This document shows, piece by piece, positions 24,691 to 33,240 of a stretch of 54,828 nt of DNA; positions within the stretch are counted from its first letter, which is position 1, and each line of letters begins with the position of its first letter. Source of the DNA: Spirogloea muscicola (lineage: Eukaryota; Streptophyta; Zygnematophyceae; Spirogloeales; Spirogloeaceae); NCBI GenBank assembly GCA_009602725.1, contig WELB01000122.1, positions 255,030 through 309,857 of the forward strand. Direction: 5' to 3'. The notes beneath the pieces were generated by a model, which was not told the origin of the DNA, ran no database searches, and saw nothing but the letters and a program-made list of their open reading frames with translations. A program made the translations under genes and the position numbers.

Positions 24691-25360
24691 TTTTTCGCTT
24701 GTGCCTGTCCATGTCATTCCAGCGGTCCAACGCCCACGCCTGCATCTGCGTGCTGGCCGTGCTCTAGCTGCAGCCTCTGGCTTTTCGTCAAGGGGATTGC
24801 TTTCCCGCTTCTAGTCGTTCTGATTTGCGGCTCCTCATTCAGAGGTTACTAAGTGAGAGTCTATCGGGAGAGCTTTTGGGAATGCGCTTTTTGGCCCCTT
24901 CGGACCTTGTCATTTTTTTTCGGGCTGGCTGTTCACAGCCCTTGACCCCTGTGGGAGAGCCACTTTCTTGTTGCGACTGCTGGCCCTTGAAATCTGGGCT
25001 GGCCAATTCCCTCCATCGCCCCCTACTGAGAGGAGTTTCATCTCACAGACCTGGCTAAAATTCGACGGGCTGGCTTTTCAAAGACCTTTGAAAGGCTTTT
25101 GAAACCGCTCACTTCTTTTGGGGTTACTAAAAGAGAGAAACAGGTCTTCCAACGTAAGGCACTGGCTGTGTCAGGCCAGCCTTTGTCCAACTGGGACAAA
25201 GCTCGGGGCCATGAAAGCGCTAACGCACAATGACTCAAGTGGCCACTGGGTGCTCAAGGAGAGGAGCAAGTGGTGCATGGATACAACTGATCAGGTCGCT
25301 TGTTCAGCCACTTGTATGGTTGGACACCCCAGCACATGGGCATGAAGCTAACAAAGGTCA

Positions 25361-25371
25361 CACACACACAC
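25361..25371. repeat. (CA)n microsatellite
   Basis: A short CA run in the non-coding stretch 25150-25660, where I see no gene. Confidence 0.7.
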
Positions 25372-25750
25372 ATTGAAAACAAAAGACAAGGGCACAAAAA
25401 CTGAGAAGAGAGCTGTTGCGAGCATCAGCAACGTAAACAACTGCAGCCCTTGTCCTCGTACGTGCAAACAGCCGTTCTGGGACTGGGACTGGCAAATAGC
25501 ATGTTGATCAAAGATGACCATAACGGGTGCACTACAATATCACCTTGCATACGAGCTTCCCCAGAGCGAGCGAATTTGCAGAAGAGGCCAGCAAATGGCA
25601 TGATGAGCAATTTTCAGCCATGCACCTTGCCGATGTCTTGCTGAACTGTTCTGGATTACGCACAATCATCAAGGTAGACCTGGGAAAGCCAGACAAATAG
25701 CAAGTGTCAAGACTGCTTTCAGCTCTTTCTCTCACAGGCATCTGTGCCGT

Positions 25751-27530
25751 TCAAAATGGCAAGAAGCCTCTGATGGCCGGGATCCTTGTCAGGGCACCAT
25801 GCTTTGCCAAGATAAATGTTGTAGCAAGTTCTAGAGGACTATCAGCTCTGGTCTTACTTATGCAGGTATTTCGGGCACTGTTGAAGTAGAAGCCGCGGCT
25901 ACAGTTGCAGGATGTCATAAGGTTGCCCCTCACAGACCGCGCACGGCAGGTGGCTCGCACATCGCCCCCAGCAAAGCAGAGAGCGGGGTTCAGCGAGCAC
26001 GGATTTGCTGGAGCCGGGTGCAAATTCCAGAGGATGTCACCAGAAATATGCAGTGTGATGGCCTTGTACACACATACAATGCCGACCACTGCAAGCTTCA
26101 CACCTGTCACTGCGGGAGAGCAACGCAGTACCTGTACACGTGGTCCCCGTACGAATGTAGCCGGCACTACACTGACACTTTGAGATAAGCTGGCCTTTCT
26201 TGGACTTGGCGATGCACACGGCCAGGGTATCGCCGTTTGCATTGCAAGGAGGAGGCACAGCAGCGCAGGGATTGGCTGCAGGGTGTCGACAGGACATGTG
26301 GAGCTGAAGAATTTGGCATTCCATCGAACCCTGCAAACTTGCTGGAACCAGAAAGTGGCTACATGGGGGGTGTCGCTGGCTTGGAAACGCACCAATGCAG
26401 GTGCCGCGGCTCCGAACAAAGCCAGCGCTGCAGATGCAGCTGTATAGCCCCCTGTGAGTGTACTTGCAGCCAGCATCGACATCTCCACCGCGATGGCAGA
26501 AGCCTAGGGTGCAGGGGTTTAGGTTGGTAGAGACAGGGGTGGGGACATGCGGAGGAGGGAAGGCCGCTGGGGCTGGAACAGGCGGCGGAGGCGAGGCGAC
26601 AGGAGGAGGGGGTGAGCGGGGCGGAGGAGGACGCGAGAGACTGGGAGGATGGGTTGCCGGTTTTGTTGGAGGGGAGGCACCTGCACATATATCGTAGGAT
26701 GAGCTCAACAGCAACTTTTTCTGGTATTCCAGAGGAGCTTGCTCGTGATGCTGTCGTTAGTCCACTGTTACAGCAACGGCATTTTCACAGTGCTGGCTAC
26801 GTCAGCAATGTAGTTGTTATGCCGCAATACAGTGACAATTGCGACGAGCTAAAGCACTGCGTCACGCCTGCATAAATTGGAAATACCACCAAGGGCGGTG
26901 CAGTATGCGTCGCCCGGATGGTGGACGTCCGAGGATTTGCCTCCGCAAGACTGGATGTAGAAGAACAGCACATCGATCGGGAAAACTATCTGCAGGTACG
27001 TCAGAAAATTGGAGTGTGCATTGATTGATCGAGGGCCTGAGTGGCCAAGTACATGGAGGCCGCTAAGTGGCGGCAGAGCTAGAGCAAGCGAAATGGCGGA
27101 GTGAGGGGGGGTCAGGCAAGTCAAGGCCGGCGTGGCCGCAACAACAACACGAGGCCGGCAGCGGCGGCGAGTACCAGGTCGTACAAGGCCTGGTCGCACC
27201 AGCAGCTTCCGGCCAACTCTCTGAGCACGTCGCAGCAACTGTCGGTGAAGGGAGGGCCGGCGTCCAAAGCATTGCAGTAGCCCAAGCGGGCGGACAAGGG
27301 CAGCGGGCACTGCAGCATGGCCGCCACGGCCGCGTCAGTCGGCGGCCGAGCAGGCGGCTTCCGGTGCGCCGCGCGGCGGCCGTCCCGCCGAGAGAGCGCA
27401 CCGTGTACGCCGTCGCGGGCGAGACCAGCGCCGCCAGCGCCAGCGCCAGCGCCACGGCGGCGATGGCGGCGGGCACTGCGCCACGGCGGGAGGCAGCCCC
27501 GCGTTGGCGGCGCTGGCGCGGAGAAGTCAT
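25751..27530 (-). CDS. Secreted eight-cysteine (LTP-like), proline-rich, EGF-like repeat protein
   Basis: Not a family I can name as a whole. Segments in order: 27530-27402, 27357-27151, 26989-26887, 26680-26393, 26275-26132, 26007 to about 25751. A strong signal peptide (AAIAAVALALALAALVSPATA) opens the protein. An eight-Cys motif follows: C-x10-C-x12-CC-x9-C-W-C-x29-C-x14-C, including TDSCCDVLRELAGSCWCDQA, as in non-specific lipid-transfer proteins. Then comes a Pro-rich linker (PPPPRSPPPPVASPPPP) and three six-Cys repeats ending C-x-C-x2-G-[FY]-...-C, each on one phase-1 exon. Likely extracellular, in the wall or matrix. A 44-nt GT...AG segment (27401-27358) must be removed to keep frame. 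The 3' end is uncertain: read-through gives a stop at 25751, while splicing at GTAAGA would give a slightly different tail. An undetermined base lies upstream at 27566. Confidence 0.6.
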
Positions 27531-27804
27531 CGCAGGGAATTGGCAGAAGGCGCGCCTTCTTAGAANTGGGGGGGCGCCTCGCCCTGCCCCCCCTCCCCGC
27601 AGGCGCCTCGGTCGCGTTACCGCGGGCTCGCCTCGGGCTGCATCCCTCTCGCCCCGTGCTCAAGAGCGAATCCAAGAGCGGATTGGAGGGCGAGGTCGGG
27701 CGCCTGGCGGGGCCCCCCCGCCAGCAGCGGGCCCCACAGTCGCCGACACACGGCTGCACCTCTCGCCGCTTCCCAGCCCTCGTCTTTCACACGTGCGCCC
27801 CTTT

Positions 27805-28029
27805 TAGCTAACTCAGTGCCCAGTTACCAGGCGTAGGCTGGAATTGGCCTCTCATTCAACTTCATACGCACTGCGCGCCTTCTCTCACTGGCCGTCGATG
27901 TGCACGGGGCTGCTGGCTCGGGGCGACCAAGCTCGCATTTGCTGCTGTCGTGTCTTGCACAGCTGTGTGGGATTGGCCCCTTTCGGCCCGACCTTGTCCA
28001 TTCTTTGTGGGCTGGCTTTGCTAGCCCTC
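27805..28029 (+). repeat. Dispersed repeat copy
   Basis: Contains GGAATTGGCCTCTCATTCAA, then CTGCGCGCCTTCTCTC, and further on CGACCTTGTCCATTCTTTG followed by a GGGCTGGCTTTGCTAGCCC imperfect hairpin. The same modules occur at 32270-32520 and, inverted, at 22030-22130. Confidence 0.65.
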
Positions 28030-28190
28030 CCCCTCAACGACGCCCTCACTCTCCCGGACGAGGTATTTTGCAGTGCCGTCCACCGGCTCCTGGGCCTGCC
28101 GCCGCCACGTCTCCAGGGTGTGCGTCAGTGCGAATGTGGCGAGCGAGGGGCTGTCGTTCTATGTTATGTCGGCTGCCATATGACGTCGAT
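28030..28190 (+). mobile_element. Retroelement C-terminal fragment
   Basis: The plus frame reads NDALTLPDEVFCSAVHRLLG and then RLQGVRQCECGER. It matches the minus-strand element (HAALTMPDEVFRTAVHQLLG, VTQCECSAR). It follows a hairpin repeat directly and degenerates after about 28190. Confidence 0.65.
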
Positions 28191-29456
28191 AAGCTGGATT
28201 AGCACGGAAGTAGTCAACAAATCATTCTACATGTGATCAACAGAGTCAAACCAACAAGTGTAAAAGGAGACTTGGCGATATTTAGATGATAGACTTCGTA
28301 GAATATATAGAGCACAGAAAGAATGGCAGTTGCAATTATCTGATAAATAGAGCACAGCTGGCGAATTTGATGTCTACGGCGCGGCCGACGGCCCCGGCTT
28401 CCTGAGGCAGCTGTCGCAGCGCGACTTCCGCGCCGTCGTCGTGGACAAGTCTTCTCGGCTCAGTAAAACGTGTGCAAGCAACAAGATGTTCAACAAATAC
28501 TCAATGCAGGTCTGAGATTGATCGTGTAGTCCGATATTGATTGATAATCAACCCGGTCCGTAACCAATTTGATAGTAACTCGAGCCAGAACGGGGGCCTA
28601 GCCCAGCCTATCTACTTGGTAACGGGGGCCAAGCCCCGGCCTATCTACTTCGGACAGGCTCCAAGCCTTGATGTAGACGGGGGTCCAAACAAGATGCAGT
28701 ATGCACTCTTGCAAGGAACAAAGGTGCTGGATATATGCAACACCTCAAAGCAACGCAAGGTTATATATGTCAGCCGCTCAACAACACACAAGGTCACTAT
28801 CTTTGTGTCTTACCACGTGTGTCCGGTCTTACGCGCCGGTGACGGAAGCTTCTCGGAGGTACGGCTCTCTAGCGGCTATTACGCGGACACCTGTGCCACG
28901 CCCTCTTGGCTTGACACTGAACGCGCGCGCTACGCTCGTTGTTTGTAACAGCGGCGATGGCGGCGACAGTGACGGCAGCAGCAGCAGCGACGGCGGCAGC
29001 GGCGGCAGCAGCAGCATCAGCGACGGCGACAGCAGCGGCAGCGGCGGCGGCGACAGCGGCAGAAGCCAGAGGGAGAGACTGAGCCGAGAAGAGTTGTCTC
29101 GGCTCCGGTCCTCCGCACCCTTATGCTTGATCAGGAGAAATCCATTGCCTAATGGGTGAGCTATTCAACTTATCTGACCCCCAGACCTGAAGGCCAGTGT
29201 GACCTGAGACGCACTCTTTTGATTGACCTACTATTTCCATTTCCCACTACGGTCTAGCTAGCCGATTACCCACCGCTTGTCGAAGTAAATCGCACCTTCC
29301 AACGCGCTTTCTCGGGCTTCCTCGGTCTATGATTGAGGGCCTGTCTGTGTGTGGAGTGGGTGGCGAAGGCACTGCTCTCTGACACCGCAACGGTGTCAGA
29401 GATTGACATGGGCGGCAATATGCCTGCACGCCGTGACCAGGCTGTCACGGCTAGTT
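28191..29456. other. Repeat-rich region without a confident gene
   Basis: Holds a short tandem duplication at about 28588-28652 (units sharing ACGGGGGCC and GCCTATCTACTT), an AGC/GGC low-complexity tract at 28950-29075, and an orphan coding-like segment at 28366-28507. A long plus frame at 28701-29159 is mostly the low-complexity tract and I do not call it a gene. Confidence 0.5.
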
Positions 29457-29665
29457 GATTGGGTTGGGCCGCCCTGCGTCCGGCGGGACTGGGACGACTG
29501 TTTGGGTTGTGCGCCCGCGTCAGGTGGAACGTGTGCAGCGATTGGGTGGTAGGCCCCGCGTCCCCGGCGGGACGTGGGCAGCGATTGGGTGATGCGCCCG
29601 TGTCCGGCGGGACGTGGGCAGCGATTGGGTGATCCCCCCCCCGCATCACACGGGATTGGGCGGCA
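29457..29665 (+). repeat. Minisatellite, about five 40-43-bp units
   Basis: Units begin GATTGGGT (or GTTTGGGT) near 29457, 29500, 29540, 29583 and 29623. Each contains a GCGTCCGGCGGGAC-like core and most end GTGGGCAGC. Unit lengths alternate 43, 40, 43, 40 bp, so the array may have grown as dimers. Confidence 0.75.
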
Positions 29666-29859
29666 ACTGACCTCGAACGTCGCCAAGTGGTACTCTGGCG
29701 ACTTCTTGGCACCATTGCCGACCAAAGCGAGTGGGAGGTTCCCGCGCTCGCCTATTCTCTTCACGCCAAGCTGATGGATGACCTGTCTTGAGTCTCCACG
29801 CGAGCAGCCACCTCCGCCTCCGGGTCAGCACCGACACGAATCGACCACCGACGGGACAA

Positions 29860-30115
29860 CGCATGACAGGGCCGAGCCTGGGGAGCTGGCCGCTCATGTT
29901 CTGCGCTGTTCCTACAGCGGAGAGCGGACAGCGGTCCACGACCGCCTCCGGGATGCGATCGATGCATGGCATCCTGGTGGAGTCTGGCTTCTCGGTGGCA
30001 GCGGAGAACTTCGCCGTCATGCCACTCCAGCAAAGGGCCGACGTTCTCCAAGCACGTCGCGTAGACCTTGTGGCCACCCCACAAGCCGGCGGGCCACATC
30101 TTATCCTGGGGGCCT
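29860..30115 (+). mobile_element. Retroelement C-terminal fragment
   Basis: One plus frame reads AEPGELAAHVLRCSYSGERT and AVHDRLRDAI. The next frame continues GILVESGFSVAAENFAVMPL, then RVDLVATPQAGGPHLI. Together they match the Cys/His cluster and endonuclease-like block of the element at 7514-8000. A frameshift near 29960 breaks it. Confidence 0.65.
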
Positions 30116-30390
30116 TGTCGACCCGACCTGCGTCCGCTTCTGGAGCTGCTAGAGGAGTGGGAGGCAGCAGCTGTGGCAGGAGGGACGGCAAAGGGAGGGA
30201 AGGAGGGGTGGGAGGGCTGGGGCATTGGGGGCTGGGCCGAAGGGGCAGGACCTGCCGCCGCGAATGCCATGGAGCCAAGGGGAGCTGTGCCGACGGGGCC
30301 TTGTCGACCCGTCCTGCATCCGCTTCTGGGGGTGCTAGAGGGGTGGGAGGCAGCAGCAGTGGCAGGAGGGATGGCGGGGGTGGGAGGNGT
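30104..30390 (+). repeat. Duplicated GGGCCTTGTCGACCCG module
   Basis: Two direct copies (about 30108-30200 and 30298-30385) share GGGCCTTGTCGACCCG, GCTAGAGGAGTGGGAGGCAG and GGCAGGAGGGA blocks. Two further copies, in opposite orientations, form the core of the palindrome at 31188-32015. One undetermined base lies at 30388. Confidence 0.7.
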
Positions 30391-30469
30391 CGCCGGGCGG
30401 CGACGGCGGCGGCGCGAGCGGCGGGCGCGGGCGCCCCAACGGTCCAAACTCTAAAGAAGGAGACCTTTT

Positions 30470-30680
30470 CCTGTCCATTCTTTTGGGCTGGCCTCTCCCA
30501 GCCACCAGTTAATCTAGCCGCGCTTGCTCTCTTCCTGTAGATGAACGCGGCTGCTGATGTTAACAGCAGGGGTGGCTGTTATTCGGACCTTGTCAATTCC
30601 TTTCGGGCTGGCTGTTCACAGCCCGAGGCTTGCCCCCTTCAATAACGAGGGAGAGAGCCAGTCCTTTCTAACCCAAAGAG
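30470..30680 (+). repeat. Dispersed hairpin repeat copies upstream of the 5S-like sequence
   Basis: Two units: TGTCCATTCTTTTGGGCTGG followed by CCAGTTAATCTAGCCGCGCT, and later GGACCTTGTCAATTCC with GGGCTGGCTGTTCACAGCCC. They lead directly into the 5S-like sequence at 30695. Confidence 0.7.
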
Positions 30681-30694
30681 GACCCCAACGATTG

Positions 30695-30813
30695 TGATAC
30701 GATCATACCAGGGCCACTACACCGGATCCCATCAGAACTCCGAAGTTAAGTTCCCTTGGGCGATAATAGTACTGGGATGGGTGACCTCCCGGGAAGTCCT
30801 CGTGTCGTATCCA
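30695..30813 (+). rRNA. 5S rRNA-like sequence
   Basis: About 119 nt resembling plant-type 5S. The 5' GATACGATCATACC pairs with the terminal GTATC. Internally CACCGGATCCCATCAGAACT, AAGTTAAG...TTGGGCG (box A region), TAGTACTGGGATGGGTGACC and CCCGGGAAGTCCTCGTGT (box C) are well preserved, so the internal control region looks usable. There is no clear T-run downstream for RNA polymerase III termination, and dispersed repeats abut both sides. It is one copy, not an array. It could be a dispersed functional gene, a 5S pseudogene, or a 5S-derived SINE head. Confidence 0.85.
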
Positions 30814-30819
30814 TGATTG

Positions 30820-31187
30820 ATTCTTTCTTTGGGCTGGCCTCTCACAGCTTTACCCTCTCAGCGGCCACTTGAGTCGCTGTGTGCTTATCGCTTTTCTGCG
30901 GCGTCGGCGTTGGCGGCGGCCCTACTGCCCCCCGCCGCCGCCGGCTGGCGCGCTCGCGCCGCCAAGCTCATGGCCGCGCCAAGCCCAGGGGCTTCGTCGG
31001 GCGCCCCGCTCAAGGCCGCGCCTCGCCCGGCTGCCGAGTTCCCCCAGTCACCATCGCCTGGGCAGCATTTCCCCGCGCCTGCGCCAGCGGCACTGGCTTC
31101 GCCCATCGCCTCACGCCCTACAATGGCCGCCTCGGGCGCCCCGGCCTCCTCTGCCCCGGCGGGAGCCGAGATTGTCCTCCTCTGACA
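30820..31187. other. Hairpin repeat remnant and GC-rich stretch
   Basis: Begins with a TTCTTTGGGCTGGCCTCTCA repeat fragment immediately after the 5S-like sequence. It continues into GCC-rich DNA open in several frames on both strands. No gene is supported. Confidence 0.5.
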
Positions 31188-32015
31188 CTCGCCTCCTGTC
31201 CCGCCCCCCTCAGCAGCAGCATTGTCCATCACAGCGCAGCCTGGCACGACCGTGCTTGTGCGGAGGTTCCCTTCCACTCATGCCGCAACGTGTGTGGTCT
31301 TCACCAGCGTGCGGCTGCCACCACCTCGCCCGAAGCGGGCTTGCTCCAACCACCCGCCGCTCCGTGCCAGGAAGCTCGCGCGTAGGGAGGGTCGGGCGGC
31401 CGCTGCCGCCACTTTGCACCGGCTGCAACGGCATCCGAGCGAGGTGCTGTCCTTCCGGCCACCCCGCCCTTGGTGGCCCCGGCATTTCCGGCCCTCCTTC
31501 CCACCCCGGCCGAGGCAGCTGCTGCCTCCCACGCCTCTAGCAGCTCCAGAAGTGGACACAGGACGGAGTCGACAAGGCCCCCATCCGCACGGCTCCACCC
31601 CTCTCCATGCCAATGGGGGCCTTGTCGACACGTCCTGCGTCCGCTTGCGCTCCTGGAGCTGCTAGAGGAGTGGGAGACAGCAGCAATGGCAGGAGGAAAG
31701 GCGGGGGTGGGAAGGAGGGCCGGAAGTGCCGGGGCCGCCAAGGGCGGGGTGGCCGAGTGACAGCACCTCGCTCGTATTCAGGCCGTCGCTGCCCATGGAA
31801 GTGGCAGCAGCGGCCGCCCCAACCTCCCTGCGCTTGAGCCTCCTGGCACGGAGTGGCGGGTGGTTGGGGCAAGTCCGCTTCGGGCGAGGAGGTGGCAGCC
31901 GCACGCTGGAGAAGACCACACACGATGCGGCATGAGTGGAAGGGAATGCCCGCAAGGTCGTGCCAGGCTGCGCTGCGATGAACAGCAGTGCTGCTGAGGG
32001 AGGCGGGACTGCCTC
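31188..32015. repeat. Large imperfect palindrome (inverted repeat, ~0.4-kb arms)
   Basis: The left arm 31188-31582 and the right arm 31614-32015 are reverse complements with scattered substitutions and small indels, separated by about 31 nt. Shared landmarks include CACTCATGCCGCA, GTGTGTGGTCTTC, CAGCGTGCGGCTGCCACC, ACCACCCGCC, GGCGGCCGCTGC, GAGCGAGGTGCTGTC and CGGCCACCCCGCCCTTGG. Frames within are open on both strands by composition and I call no gene. Confidence 0.85.
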
Positions 32016-32129
32016 TCAACTGGTCCATGCCAACGCGCGGTGATGCTGGCCGGAATCAGCCGTCTGAGGGTGGTGCATGGGAGCAGCTCCAAGAGCGTGC
32101 CCGCGCACGAGGCTAGGCTAATGGCTCGA

Positions 32130-32640
32130 GACCAGGCTGATGGCTTGCGTGATGGTGCTCTGGCTCCTCAGCTTAGCTGGGCAGATATTTATGTGCTCAC
32201 TCGTGGAGTCTAACTCAGTACTAGAGACCCCCTTAATTATACAGCATATTGCCCCGTTACCGGGACTTTGTAAGGCTCTGATTGGCCTCTTATCAAATTC
32301 ATGCGCACCGCGCGCCACACTCTCTTTTCGTTGTCTTTTCGTTCTCTTAGCTAGCTCATTACCCCGTAACGGGACTTTTGTAAGGCTAGAATTGGCCTCC
32401 CTTTCAATTTCATGCGCACCCCGCGCCGTCTTCCTCATTTATGGCCCCTTCGAATTCCGAAGCTACTTCCTTCTCTCTTCTTTTCTGGGCTGGCCAGTCA
32501 CGATTACAGCCATCTCCCTTACAGGAGGAGTACTCAGTTCTTCTCAAAGAGAAGTGGCACTCCCAATGGGGGCAAGGGCTGTGTAAAGCCAGCCCGAAAA
32601 AGAATTGATAAAGGTTCGAAGGGGGCAAATGATGGAGGGG
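32130..32640 (+). repeat. Dispersed repeat copies
   Basis: Two tandem-like modules of CCCCGTTACCGGGAC or CCCCGTAACGGGAC, TTTGTAAGGCT, ATTGGCCTC and TCATGCGCACC (near 32250-32315 and 32360-32425). A TTTCTGGGCTGGCCAGTCAC unit and an inverted GTGTAAAGCCAGCCCGA unit follow. The first module is also present, inverted, at 22070-22130. Confidence 0.65.
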
Positions 32641-32879
32641 ACCTAAAACTCAGAAAGATCTTAAGAAAGAGCTTAAGCTTCTCAAAGGGCTTACTTTCGC
32701 CCGGTGCTACGCCCGGTTTCTGGCCCTGCGATCGGGTCATATCGACGTTCCAGAGTGCCCGGGGTGACGAGGTGTGGTCGCGCAGATCGACGAAGGGGCG
32801 ACGTTGCCTCGGAGGTCCAATTCTTGAAGCCCTTTCGCGAGACGAAAGCTGCCACCGTCGCAGCCCACATCCAAACGAA

Positions 32880-32880
<1 letters not shown>

Positions 32881-32920
<40 letters not shown>
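32881..32920. repeat. (GCG)n microsatellite
   Basis: Forty nucleotides of pure GCG repeat, in what may be the leader of the putative gene at 33058. Confidence 0.9.
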
Positions 32921-33057
32921 AGCGAGGAGGCCTGCCGAGGCCTTGTGCGTGATTGCATACTGCGGCCTGGGCAGCGGCAGTGGTCGTCGGCTGGAAGCCC
33001 AGGGCGCAAGCTCGCGTGAGCAGCAACGGGAGCGGATTTAGGGGAGGGAGAGCCATC

Positions 33058-33240
33058 ATGGCGTTGCGGAAGGCCGCGGGGCTGCCCTGCGGCGAGCTGA
33101 TGCGAGACGACGCCATGCCGTGCTCCAAGCTCACGCGCGCCTGCTCAGCAATTACTGGCATTGGGGCCGCCATCGTCGCCTGGCCCCTTTGCTTCATCCA
33201 CTACGGTGTGGCCCTGAGCTTCGTGGCCCTTCCCCGGCTT
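33058..33240 (+). CDS. Putative first exon of an unknown membrane protein
   Basis: An ATG in a fair context (ATCATGG) downstream of a GC-rich leader opens MALRKAAGLPCGELMRDDAM. After a few more residues it runs into ACSAITGIGAAIVAWPL and a second hydrophobic stretch. Composition and codon use look coding, with one or two membrane segments. I do not recognise the protein. No donor is convincing; GTGTGG at about 33210 is possible. Candidate later exons on the plus strand are near 34171-34230 and 34810-34990, both preceded by acceptor-like CAG, but I could not link them in phase. Confidence 0.3.

Larger units (their letters stand above)
22030..25150 (+). repeat. Cluster of dispersed hairpin repeats
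   Basis: At least eight copies or partial copies of one family, mostly plus-oriented. A typical unit reads GGACATTGTCCATTCTTTT, then a GGGCTGGC hairpin, then a CCTCAATGGGCGAGC block. Clear hairpins lie at 22656-22674, 22894-22912, 23048-23066 (inverted unit), 23455-23474 and 24115-24134. A second repeated module of about 75 bp, containing GAGTGAGGAGCCTC and CCGACAGACTAGCTG, occurs at 22245-22320 and 23608-23670. A third module (CCAGT[T/C]AATCTGGCCGCGCTT) occurs near 23350. No gene is credible here. Confidence 0.8.

Noticed and set aside
26458-26697. Gly-rich plus-strand frame opposite the EGF-like gene
   Set aside because: It is the complement of the proline-rich linker exon, whose frame is fixed by flanking cysteine repeats and matching splice phases.
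28030-30115. One retroelement split by a 1.7-kb insertion (fragments at 28030-28190 and 29860-30115)
   Set aside because: The first fragment seems to continue, degenerately, into the block that the second also contains (A-A-H-M/V-L), so the two overlap in the element and are better read as separate copies.
30869-31540. Long open frames in the palindrome and its flank
   Set aside because: Open in several frames on both strands because of GC content; no domain, and they run through the palindrome's arms.
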